Assembly: GCA_026260175.1 (NCBI GenBank)
Contig: JAKCWW010004459.1
Location: 1 to 41,137, forward strand
Source of the DNA: Reticulitermes lucifugus
Taxonomy: Eukaryota; Arthropoda; Insecta; Blattodea; Rhinotermitidae
DNA length: 41,137 nt
Reading direction: 5' to 3'
Shown: piece by piece, positions 21,566 through 30,303 of the stretch
How positions within the stretch are numbered: position 1 is the first letter of the stretch
How the letters are laid out: every line of letters begins with the position of its first letter
The notes under the pieces: generated by a model
Seen by the model: only the letters and a program-made list of their open reading frames with translations
Databases searched by the model: none
What the model was told of the DNA's origin: nothing
Position numbers and translations under genes: made by a program

Positions 21566-21890
21566 TTTTAGAGAAAGAACACTGTGGGCCGGAATGGCGT
21601 AGTCGATGTCGCTACGGACTGGACGGTCCGGGGATCGAATCCCGGTGGAGGCGAGACATTCCGCACCCGTCCAGACGGGCCCTGAATTTCATCCAACTCC
21701 TGTAAATGGGTACCGGGTCTCTTTTCCGGAGTAAAGCGGCCAGGGTGTGGCGTTGACCACCCACCCCCATCTAGCGCCGAAGTTAAAGAAAGAGTTGAGC
21801 TATACATCCACTCTCCGCCTGGGCCTTCATGGCCTGTTCTAGGGTAAAATTTACATTTAATTACCTTTACTTTTAGAGAAAGAATACTGT
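21566..21890 (+). mobile_element. SINE family A, intact copy with target-site duplication
   Basis: The body is 21586-21870. The head carries A-box-like TGGCGTAGTCGATG and B-box GGGGATCGAATCCCGG, the internal RNA polymerase III promoter of a tRNA-derived SINE. The body includes CCGTCCAGACGGGCCCTG, AAAGCGGCCAGGGTGTGGCG and GCCGAAGTTAAAG. The 3' end is a TTTAC-type repeat tail. Flanks TTTTAGAGAAAGAACACTGT (21566-21585) and TTTTAGAGAAAGAATACTGT (21871-21890) match at 19 of 20 positions. The minus-strand 79-codon frame here is not a gene. This is the best reference copy of the family in the window. Confidence 0.92.
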
Positions 21891-22727
21891 TAAGATTCGT
21901 TATATAACGACATAAGCTTTCTCAGCTAAAGCAATTATATAAATTTGTACCTTGATATGGAAGAATGTCTGAAATGCTCTTCTTTAAGAAACAGATATTA
22001 GATATCCCTTGTGTATGGAGAGCGTTTCAAAGAACAACGTGAAACTTACGTTGCATTAAGCTGTGTCTGTGAAATATTGTGTTGAAATATCGGAGTTTCT
22101 AGTGTTCCTAAAAGTACAAACCATTGCAGTCTTTTATCCGTGTCATAAAGCGACACAAGTCAAAGGGTGTTTGAGACAGAAAGAAGGCGCTTGTATTTAA
22201 CTAAAGATATCCTCCCTTCTACTATAAAGTCTTCCTGCTGCCATTATTCTGCAGTTTGTATATGTCATTATCAGCTGTTCCAAGTAAATGGATGCAATCC
22301 AGATATCGATTGTCGAACTCCATGCAGACTTCGAGAGGTCTGAAAGCGCACTGTACATCTGTGCCAATGAAGTAAAAGGAAGGAAGAATCCTGATTCACA
22401 TGAAGTTGACACATTAATGATATAACCTTGGTAGACACAGGGGAAGCTCATGTCTGAACTATAGTGCTGTTGTTTGAATAGGAACCGGAGTGCTTTACAA
22501 TAAGGAAGGCCGGAATTATTTTTAGTTAAGGTGTATAATTTTGTCTGCACCAACATATATTCTCAGGTATCTAGTTGAAAGCCAAACCTCAATACACTGG
22601 AACCTGATTTGCAACAGCTTGCCGGCTTCGCCGCCTGTCATCGCGCAGCAGTATTCTTCCCCAACATTCGTCTCGTTACGCCAGAGGTTGTCAAATTGTC
22701 GATCGCGGCCAGTTGTTTCGTCGATCG
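21891..22727. other. No recognised feature; long open frames on the minus strand
   Basis: Two minus-strand frames of 119 codons (22197-22556) and 96 codons (22522-22812) overlap by about 35 bp. Neither has a domain I recognise, and the second runs antisense over the hAT remnant. A GC-rich patch at 22700-22735 repeats TCGATCGCGGCC twice. Confidence 0.35.
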
Positions 22728-22991
22728 CGGCCGCGTTTTGGTCTCTATTAAAATTTATTTGCCGCCTCAGTACGATCAACAGCTCTTCGTTTGACAGCAC
22801 TTTTTGGATCAACCTGCCTCTGCGATGAAACCTTTTCCCAGATGGAGATAATTAAATCAAGATACGCAAGTAGTCTGACCCACGAACACTTAAAATATTG
22901 CCTTCACTTGTGCCGAGGTCATTATGAACCCTCTTTCAGTAAGATATCGCAAGATACTCGTATGCAGTATCATGCATCAACTTCGCAATAG
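22728..22991 (+). pseudogene. hAT transposase C-terminus (GTF2IRD2/ZBED5-like type)
   Basis: A frame through 22753-22991 reads VRSTALRLTALFGSTCLCDE, then TFSQMEIIKSRYASSLTHEH and LKYCLHLCRGHYEPSFSKIS, with a stop at 22989-22991. This is the FGSTYLCExxFSxMKxIKSKYRSxLTDEHL signature found in domesticated and free hAT transposases related to GTF2IRD2 and ZBED5. One base out of frame, FWSLLKF just upstream (about 22737) matches the preceding FWxLL block, so a frameshift lies near 22760. It is a different hAT lineage from the one at position 1. No upstream catalytic domain or terminal repeat was found. Confidence 0.85.
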
Positions 22992-23676
22992 GAAGATTAA
23001 TGAAAAACAACTTTTAATTATGTTAAATAATTTTAGTTTGAAAAGATAAGTTTTTAATAAATGAAATAATTGCACTTTTACATGTTTGATGTTCTTATGC
23101 TATTTTACATTTCTTGACCTGGTTGACCTAATATTAATACATAACGTGCTATGCTAAATAGCGGATGATTTTCTATCTTTAGAGTAGATTACTGAGTACA
23201 AAAGTCTGGCCACCAATGCATTATGTTTTAATTCCCGCAAGGAAACATTCGGAGCGAGTTTTAAAAATGTTATTCCAATTTATTTACTCTTTTAAAATTG
23301 CTTAAATCTGAAATTACGTAACTTGAATTTGCGTAAGTTCGGGAGTGTCTCTAACGTTCTTTCACTGTAGATGGACCGGTCATGTAGAATAAAGAGAGCC
23401 TTAACAGATTCTACGAAGGTAATGTGCTTTCAAGTTAACATTGTTTTCATTTGTGCGGCATATTGAGGATATGGCGTAGCTTGAGTTACGGGTAAGAAGG
23501 GAAGCTCTAGTGGAAATCGGCAAAGTGAAGAGTGAGTGAGAGATAAGTTACAATGAAAAATACATAACACTGCACGAAAACAGAAATGTATAAGAATGGC
23601 GAAAATCATGAACCTAAGAGAAGTAAGAAAAAAACGTAGTAAACAGGTTACGTTAAAAGAAGGAAGGAAGGAATAG
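22992..23676. other. No recognisable feature
   Basis: AT-rich with no reading frame of note. Confidence 0.45.
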
Positions 23677-23979
23677 GCTCAAGAACGCATGTCAGCGAAG
23701 AAGTTAATATGAAAAAAGACAGCGCACAAGAAAATGCGTGACAAAGAGAAGGAAAATATAATTTCAGAGAAACCAAAGCAGAAAATTAAAGAGGCTATTG
23801 AAACGAACAAGATGGTAATCAAGAAGAAGTTACGGTGCATATTTTTTTTTAATTTCATAAGACTTGGAAGGCACAGCTGACGAAGATTCTAGAGCGAAAT
23901 TACGGCAAGCAGTGAGATACATAGATCTGTCTGATAAGAAAATTGAGAAGAAAATGTGCAGTTTTAAAAAAATCGATTG
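23677..23979 (+). pseudogene. Lysine- and glutamate-rich broken reading frame, unidentified
   Basis: From 23677 one frame reads AQERMSAKKLI, a stop, then KKTAHKKMRDKEKENIISEK, PKQKIKEAIETNKMVIKKKL and a stop near 23880. Another frame from 23861 reads DLEGTADEDSRAKLRQAVRY and IDLSDKKIEKKMCSFKKID to a stop at 23978. The two are separated by a T-rich stretch ending in AG (about 23839-23860) that resembles a splice acceptor. They could be pieces of a charged, helical protein, a decayed exon pair, or purine-rich sequence by chance. I cannot name a family. Confidence 0.25.
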
Positions 23980-23992
23980 AAAATTAAGCAAA

Positions 23993-24695
23993 ATGAGCTT
24001 ACTGTGTAATGGTTTTAACGTTGATGTAGAAGCGCAAGTTCTCATAAGGATATTCTGGTGCAAACTAGGAAAGTTCATTCCTTGTTATTTGTCAACGATA
24101 AAAGGAAATGTAATTGTTGTGATGCGTTTAATATTTGAAAACTGGCCCTCATCCAAATTATACACAGAATTCCAGTTCAAACCTCACAGAGAACCTAGTA
24201 CATCTGTTATAAATACCATCCTGTTATTGCTGCTTAGGGAAATAATTGTTATTTATTGTGAAAATGACGCAAAGCGTTTAAAGACATTTTGTGATCAAAA
24301 TGCAGACTTCTTTATGTTACGGCATGTAGTAAATGTAGTTACCACTGGGCTTTAAACGGTTAATGAAGAAACTGTCGAAGAGGATATCAAGAGTGAAAAT
24401 TGTGTACTCCATAACGTACTATGCACATTTTACCAAGACCTGTGTTTACTTTACTTCCAAATGTGATAGCATTTCATGTTACACGCATAAACTTAATTAC
24501 ATTAACGCCCATAAGGAAAGCACGGCCTTTCCTCTTCCGATTTTCACGGAACGTACAAATACTCAAGAGCATCATTTGGAGATGTGTTGCAAACAATTTT
24601 ACCTAAGTCGTAAAATACACTTGGGAAGTACAGTTAAATCTTCGTTTCCACATTCGAATAAGGCGAGACTATTGAAACTCGCGCTTGATTGTTAA
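23993..24695 (+). other. Unidentified, probably repeat-derived region with open frames
   Basis: Frames of 120 codons (23993-24355) and 110 codons (24363-24695) follow each other in the same reading phase with the stop TAA between them. The first ends in a box GTAGTTACCACTGGGCTTTA (24335-24354) that recurs near 37085 and in decayed form near 39695, so the region is likely part of a dispersed element. No protein domain is recognised, and I would not call either frame a gene. Confidence 0.3.
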
Positions 24696-24714
24696 CTTTT
24701 TGTAAAGGATTACT

Positions 24715-24830
24715 CTACTAAGTTTCATGCAAATCCCACAAAAATTTATTCGCTCATACTAGGTCACAATTAGACGGACGTAGTCTCCATATAAGCGTTG
24801 ATTTTATTTAGTAAAAAGCGCCTAAAAATT
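24715..24830 (-). repeat. R550 dispersed repeat, copy 5, short diverged end
   Basis: On the minus strand it begins AATTTTTAGGCGCTTTTTAC and continues with diverged equivalents of the ACTATTAGCTTCG, GGACGG and GGATTTGCATG segments of the family. Only about 115 bp remain. Confidence 0.5.
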
Positions 24831-25404
24831 GAGAGATTCCTTTCGGAATGCCAGTCGATTTAGTGAGAACTGGGTATGTTCGTGAAGGAATTGAAACACT
24901 AGGATCTCTTGAAGGCAAAGTACGGAGTAGTTTTTGTTATACTAAGTTTACAATGATGGCCATCGTGTAAAATACGCAAGTCTATGTTATTGGAAATATC
25001 ATAAACCTAAGGCTTGTAATATTTACAGTTTTCGAAATTTTGTTTAGTATGATAAAGCGTCAAGAGATGTTGATAAAAATGGAACGTTGAAATAGAGTGT
25101 ACAGCCGACTAGTGGACAGTGGGTGATTATTGAACATGAATGTTAAAGTATAGTGTTTCTTAGTCCTTTCTACATAGGGAGTGTACGTGTAACACGTGAG
25201 AAACCTACATCGGTCTACATGTTCATGTCGCATTACGAGAGCTCAGTAAAGACTCGGAGATATGGAGATAAAGCCTAACAGAAACCAGTTATGTAGAACC
25301 TATGGGTCCAACAGCTAGTCAGAATTACGTTTATGAAGAAGTTAAGATCACACTGAATTCGCAGATGATTTTTACCATTCAATTTAGAATCCTTTTCTTT
25401 TTTT
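24831..25404. other. No recognisable feature
   Basis: AT-rich spacer between two R550 pieces. Confidence 0.45.
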
Positions 25405-25950
25405 AGGCTTTTTCGCAGAATTGCGAAAAGCGACTATTAACTTCGTCATTTGTGTCTGTCCGTCCGCATGAAACAACTCGGCTTTCACTGAATGGGTTTT
25501 TATTAAACTTGACATTTGATTATTTTTCGAAAATCTGTCGAGAAAATTCAAGTTTCATTAAAATACGACAAAAATGACGGGTGTTTTACATAAAAACCAT
25601 TGTAGATTTATGAACATATCCCTCCAAATTCTTCTTACAATGAAAATGTTTCAAATATTGTAGAAAATCAAAATACAGGTTTCATATTCAATAACGGGGT
25701 TTCCATAAATCGTGCCGTTTATGAGATAACGTGCAAAAATGTGGTACAGCCAGACAGGCCACAGATGACAATAAAATACCGCGCATGCGCTTTGCATGCT
25801 GGATGAATAAGGTTAATCGCACACGCTGAAAATTTGTAATATTTATTGCTCTTGCACAGCAAAAATCGTTACACAAACGCGCGTCAGTGTTAAGTTTATA
25901 TGTACGCTGCTTGTCTTGTTATTGTCTATATTTACACCAGAAGATTAAAA
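25405..25950 (+). repeat. R550 dispersed repeat, copy 4
   Basis: The start AGGCTTTTTCGCAGAATTGC is a mutated AGGCGCG end. The body follows copies 2 and 3: GCGAAAAGCGACTATTAACT, CGTCCGCATGAAACAACTCG, GCCAGACAGGCCACAGATGA. A GCGCATGCGCTTTGCATGCT segment is shared with copy 2. The right part has the inverted motif ACAAACGCGCG at about 25872-25882, then GTACGCTGCTTGTCTTGTTA, shared with copy 2 in reverse. Confidence 0.8.
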
Positions 25951-26780
25951 TGTACAGAATTATAAATTTAATCGTTTTTATGGGTAAGATATCCGACTTG
26001 GTCTCTGTTCCTGAAGAACATAAATAGATTCTGGATATTACCTGAAACCTTCATGGTGTCATTCGCTGTTTTTTTTACGTTCAACTACTCCCGGTACAAG
26101 ACACCTGCATTAGCTTGCAGTCAGTTGTACCCCACAGCAGTACTTCTGAAGAGCGGATTCGGGAGTTGAGCAGGTTATATTCAATAGGACATAAAGTTTG
26201 TTTCATTGAGGGGGATTTCCAGTGTTTTATTGTCATTCAATATTACCGCAAGATGTTCTAAGATGTTTGCGAATTGGGATAATTTTGGGAAGGAGATCCT
26301 CAGAATTTTTAGTGAGATTTTGTAAGGGGATCTTGGTGCCAGAAAAGTTGAGAAACACTACCATAAAGGATTCGGTTTCTTTACTAACACATTAATATAT
26401 AATCATTTCAGCTTGAGGCACTTCATTGGAAGACGGTTTCTTTATTTGTGAACGACATACGTATTTAATCATAGGACAATGGTAAAATCAGGAAATAGTT
26501 CCTTAATCTTAATTTCTAAGTCGACATCTAACTTCCATTTTCTTAAAATATTGTCCTAAATATATCTGAACGTGCCTTGTGTTTCATCCATCATGTATCA
26601 CGCCGGGAACAAGGTATAGGGAAGTAGTGGAATAAATGTAATCTTGTATAATCATCAAAACTATTTGATGAGTTCTTAACTGTCATATTGTCTGAATTAA
26701 CTAAAAAGTATTTGAACTACAACTTACTTTGAAACAAATACGCAAATTTCTTTACAAATTGTTACTCAGGTGAAATATTC
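25951..26780. other. No recognisable feature
   Basis: AT-rich with no element or reading frame of note. Confidence 0.45.
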
Positions 26781-26848
26781 CTTTTGACCAGTGTGTGCAT
26801 CTTGGTACCAGTAGAGACTGGTACCAAGATGCACACACTGGTCAAAAG
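26781..26848. repeat. Perfect 32-bp palindrome with 4-bp loop
   Basis: Arms 26781-26812 and 26817-26848 are exact reverse complements around AGAG. The left arm starts CTTTTGACCAGTGTGTGCAT and the right arm ends ATGCACACACTGGTCAAAAG. It abuts the LINE 3' fragment that begins at 26849. Confidence 0.95.
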
Positions 26849-26955
26849 CAGGGCAGGCTCTTTTGAACACAGTAGTGAACTTTCGAGTTTCATATAATGC
26901 GGAGAATTTCTTGACTGGCTGGGGAAATTTTAACTTTTCCAGAAGGACTCAGCTT
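26849..26955 (+). mobile_element. 5'-truncated LINE 3' end
   Basis: GGGCAGGCTCTTTTGAACAC, CATATAATGCGGAGAATTTC, TTGACTGGCTGG and AGAAGGACTCAGCTTCATGG align in order with the LINE 3' UTR at 20475-20590. The TTAG tail is not preserved and no target duplication was found. Confidence 0.7.
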
Positions 26956-27284
26956 CATGGACATATCATGTAGGTTTATCTTTAATTCGTGTGCTATGTA
27001 GGAATACACTTTCCGTTATAAAAATTCGGAGCTGTCGAAGTCTCGGCCATTTGCGTTTCCATTGTATGCAGAAGATTGATTATCCGACGCTTCTTAATAA
27101 GAATCAAATGTCGTAATTAATTTCACTTTCCATTTAAATTCCTAAATAACGTGCATCCGTAATGGGGAGCCCACGAGCTGTTATCAGACTGTCAATCCAT
27201 CACGTTCCACTTAACGGAGATGCATGCGCGGTATGGGGTTTAAATCAATGTTGTCTGTTCCTTATCGATCCACCGTAATAGCCA
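26956..27284. other. No recognisable feature
   Basis: AT-rich spacer with no reading frame of note. Confidence 0.45.
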
Positions 27285-27505
27285 AACGGAATTTTGCAGT
27301 TGATTGAGCAGCACTTGGGCCTTGCAGTCGGAATGTTCTGGGTTCAAATACTGGTGCAGGTACTGGAGAACATTGTTCTGATAATTGTGCAGACACATGC
27401 CGGGATAGAATTTCAGATGAGGCCACGAGAACTTGCTTCTCCTTCTTTATCCTAGTCAGTACTCACTAATCACCCCATTATTCGCCGCTGTATCATCTGA
27501 GCTAC
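27285..27505 (+). mobile_element. SINE family C, copy with tRNA-like head
   Basis: An A-box-like GATTGAGCAGCACTTGGG (27302-27319) and B-box GGGTTCAAATACTGG (27340-27354) form a tRNA-like head. The body ATGCCGGGATAG, GGCCACGAGAACTTGCTTCT and ATTCGCCGCTGTATCATCTG matches a common insect SINE body and the minus-strand copy at 38648-38785 (ATGCCAGAGTAG, GGCCACGGCCGCTTCGCTCC). No target duplication was identified. Confidence 0.6.
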
Positions 27506-28206
27506 TGAAAACATCGTTAAATGGGAGAATAATGAATAACAAAATGTGAAGGAAACTTGTAATTAACCTAATGCGAGGGAATAAGTGTGTCAGCCTGAAG
27601 TGTGCATTGCCTTTGACAAAGATCTAAGCCAAAGACTGCTAGAATATTATGAAATAAGATATTGGTTATTTTACAAACACTTGCTGGAAATTTACCGTTT
27701 TGTTTAAAATCTAATAAAAATAATGGACGCTTTTAAGTGAAGGCCTACATGCGTGTCTGTCAGCATCTCGAGCGTCACTTGCTGAAAATATCGGAGAGAA
27801 ACTTGTTTGGAAGTAACGTTGCATAGAAAAGTGAAGCGCGTGTTTGATATATTGCACGCTGTTTCAGTAAGTCTTACGTTCCTTGCAGCAGTTCAAGAGA
27901 AAGGAGAAAAGTGAGCAGAAGTATTGAGTGTCATAAGGGTAGCTTCGTTTGTGGGTCATGGTCGTCAGACTGTTAAATTTTGTGGTCAGTCAGTGAAGCT
28001 GAAATGCCGTAATATAATATTAACATCCGTGATTTTGCGTCTGTATGTCTGTTTGTGTGTTCCCCAGTCCAACTTTAAAAAAAATTATTATTTGCACGAA
28101 CTTTCATAAGCATGTTGCGCCGTTAGAATGCACCCCAAATTCTTACTTCTGATTTACTGCAATTGGAAATGACAACAATGCCGACGGGCGAAATTGTAAG
28201 TTGGAA
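27506..28206. other. No recognisable feature
   Basis: AT-rich; the only frame over 60 codons (27924-28109) has no domain. Confidence 0.45.
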
Positions 28207-28805
28207 GCGACACTGGCGCTGTACCATAATAGTGTCCTTAAAGCGACACTGGCGCTGTACCATAATAGTGTCCTTAAAGCGANNNNNNNNNNNNNNNNNN
28301 NNNNNNNNNNNNNNNNNNNNNNNNNNNNNNNNNNNNNNNNNNNNNNNNNNNNNNNNNNNNNNNNNNNNNNNNNNNNNNNNNNNNNNNNNNNNNNNNNNNN
28401 NNNNNNNNNNNNNNNNNNNNNNNNNNNNNNNNNNNNNNNNNNNNNNNNNNNNNNNNNNNNNNNNNNNNNNNNNNNNNNNNNNNNNNNNNNNNNNNNNNNN
28501 NNNNNNNNNNNNNNNNNNNNNNNNNNNNNNNNNNNNNNNNNNNNNNNNNNNNNNNNNNNNNNNNNNNNNNNNNNNNNNNNNNNNNNNNNNNNNNNNNNNN
28601 NNNNNNNNNNNNNNNNNNNNNNNNNNNNNNNNNNNNNNNNNNNNNNNNNNNNNNNNNNNNNNNNNNNNNNNNNNNNNNNNNNNNNNNNNNNNNNNNNNNN
28701 NNNNNNNNNNNNNNNNNNNNNNNNNNNNNNNNNNNNNNACTGGCGCTGTACCATAATAGTGTCCTTAAAGCGAAACTGGCGCTGTACCATAATAGTGTCC
28801 TTAAA
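28207..28805. repeat. 36-bp minisatellite, interrupted by an assembly gap
   Basis: Two full units and the start of a third are seen at the left (units begin at 28207, 28243 and 28279) and about two at the right (28734 implied, 28770). The unit runs GCGACACTGGCGCTGTACCA then TAATAGTGTCCTTAAA. Each unit contains GACACT and AGTGTC 16 bp apart, so every unit can fold as a hairpin. Because 36 is divisible by three the array stays open in several frames (for example RHWRCTIIVSLK), which makes apparent long ORFs that are not evidence of a gene. Confidence 0.97.
28283..28738. other. Assembly gap, 456 N
   Basis: A run of 456 undetermined bases inside the minisatellite. The unit phase before and after the gap differs: 527 bp between unit starts is 14 units plus 23 bp. 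The gap length is therefore either an estimate or hides irregular units. Confidence 1.
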
Positions 28806-29117
28806 GGCTGTTGAATTATTTTTCAGAATAAAAAATAATAAGATGGTAGCCGCATGAATTCTATATTTAGCATTCAATTTGATGACTGCAACTCGTGAAA
28901 TGTTAAAGATAGATAAGTTAGATTTAAGTACAGAGGTACACTATCAACGTACCTACACAGTGTTTATAAAATGTTGATCTAGTTCAGCAGTCACACAAAT
29001 GGCGATGATGGGAAACCTTGGGATAGAATGAGAAAAATATATTGCAAAGGAAATGTGTATTTGAATGAAAAGGTTTCCGAAAGAAAAAGTGTGTTAATGA
29101 TAATACTTGTGATACGA

Positions 29118-29157
29118 CGACTACTACTACTACTACTACTACAACTACTACTACTAA
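29118..29157. repeat. (ACT)n triplet microsatellite
   Basis: About 13 ACT units with one ACA interruption. The valine-rich minus-strand frame across it is an artefact. Confidence 0.95.
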
Positions 29158-29940
29158 ATTTTCGGTTGTAGACAAAGAATTTGAATTAAATATGACCCGA
29201 TGTTATGACCATTTACACATGATCCCAACATGCTAGCCCATGAGGTAAAATGCATGCTACTGATGGATTATAAATCTGAAATATGGAAATAATATATTGG
29301 AGGCTCAAGATTTGCAGGACTGGATATTTGTGACAGAAATGTACGCTGTGTGATTTCAGCCGGGAATTACTCTTCGGGTTTATCATGGGGGGTTGGTGGT
29401 GGGGGAGGATGAGGAAAAACTATATGGCGTTCTTAAAATTGTTCTTTAAATTTGCAGTGTCATGTGAGATTATTCTCGGGATCTCCTTCCCGTAACAAAC
29501 CATTCAGTGCCTTACCTCAGTACATGTGCGGAATGTGGACACTGAGCGCCAAGTTGAGGATAAAGTTTACGGTGTGTTAGTGTTTGACCGGTTGCCTATT
29601 AATTGAATGCGGGCGGACAGAAGTCATTAGTAATATTACGTAGCACCAACTGGACAGCGGCCATAGGTCATGGTCAATCTGCCATCCAGGTCTAAAATTA
29701 ATGCTTAAATGACTACTAGAGAATATCAAGAGGGAACTGGCAGTTAAACAGCTGCTTTGTAATTTAGTGCATCGTCAAGGGACTGAAATTGAATGTGGCC
29801 CCATTTAGCTGATTGGTGTGGTTTGTGCAGTAGTTTTCTGTATCAGCCGTCTGTATTCTGAAGATGTACAGGGAGTTCAACCAAAAACCAATCCCAGGAG
29901 CACGGCAAAATTAATAACCTTTCACATTCACTGATATGTA

Positions 29941-29990
29941 CAATATATAATACATAATATATAATACATAATATATAATATAGAATATAT
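29941..29990. repeat. AT-rich short tandem repeat
   Basis: Repeats of an ATAATATATAATAC-like unit, imperfect, about 50 bp, next to the 3' tail of the SINE at 30009. Confidence 0.85.
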
Positions 29991-30008
29991 AACCACATGT
30001 TGGAATAA

Positions 30009-30303
30009 CAGGTAAAGCAATCCCTGTACAGGCCTGGGTAGGCCCTGAGCGTTCCAGGAGTTTGAGGCTCCCAGATTTCAAGACAATCCGCACATGAAGG
30101 TAGTAAGGTTGTCAGCCCTACGCACCGGCCGCCTTTACCCCCCTCCCCCCGGAAATATTCCTGCTACTCATTTCTGTTAGAGGCTGAGTCGATCTCAGGG
30201 CCATATAGTGCGGCAATGAAAAATTCCAATGACACCATCGAACCCGTGATCTTCCGGCTTGTAGCGCAGTGCCTCAACCAACTGCGCTACCTGCGTACCC
30301 TAG
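30009..30303 (-). mobile_element. tRNA-derived SINE family B, near full copy
   Basis: On the minus strand the head holds A-box TAGCGCAGTTGGT (30277-30289) and B-box GGGTTCGATGG (30235-30245), typical of a tRNA-derived RNA polymerase III promoter. The body includes GGCCCTGAGATCGACTCAGC, AGGCGGCCGGTGCGTAGGGC, CTTCATGTGCGGATTGTCTT and GGGAGCCTCAAACTCCTGGA, and it ends in GGTAAA-type sequence at the plus-strand left edge. CATGTTG on both flanks may be a decayed target duplication. It is a dispersed copy, not a tRNA gene, because the cloverleaf is not maintained. Confidence 0.88.

Larger units (their letters stand above)
28806..30000. other. No gene; simple repeats only
   Basis: AT-rich sequence with an ACT triplet run and an AT-rich short tandem repeat, annotated separately. 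No coding feature recognised. Confidence 0.45.

Noticed and set aside
21590..21660. tRNA gene on the plus strand
   Set aside because: The tRNA-like head belongs to a SINE with a target-site duplication around the whole 285-bp unit.
22197..22812. Overlapping minus-strand frames of 119 and 96 codons
   Set aside because: No recognisable domain, and the second is antisense to a hAT remnant.
28207..28805. Possible CRISPR array
   Set aside because: Units are directly adjacent with no spacers, and the context is a eukaryotic genome.
28143..28877. Long open frames of 197-244 codons
   Set aside because: They run through the N gap and a 36-bp repeat whose period is a multiple of three.
30235..30303. 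tRNA gene on the minus strand
   Set aside because: A and B boxes are present, but they continue into a SINE body that recurs at 35642-35830.
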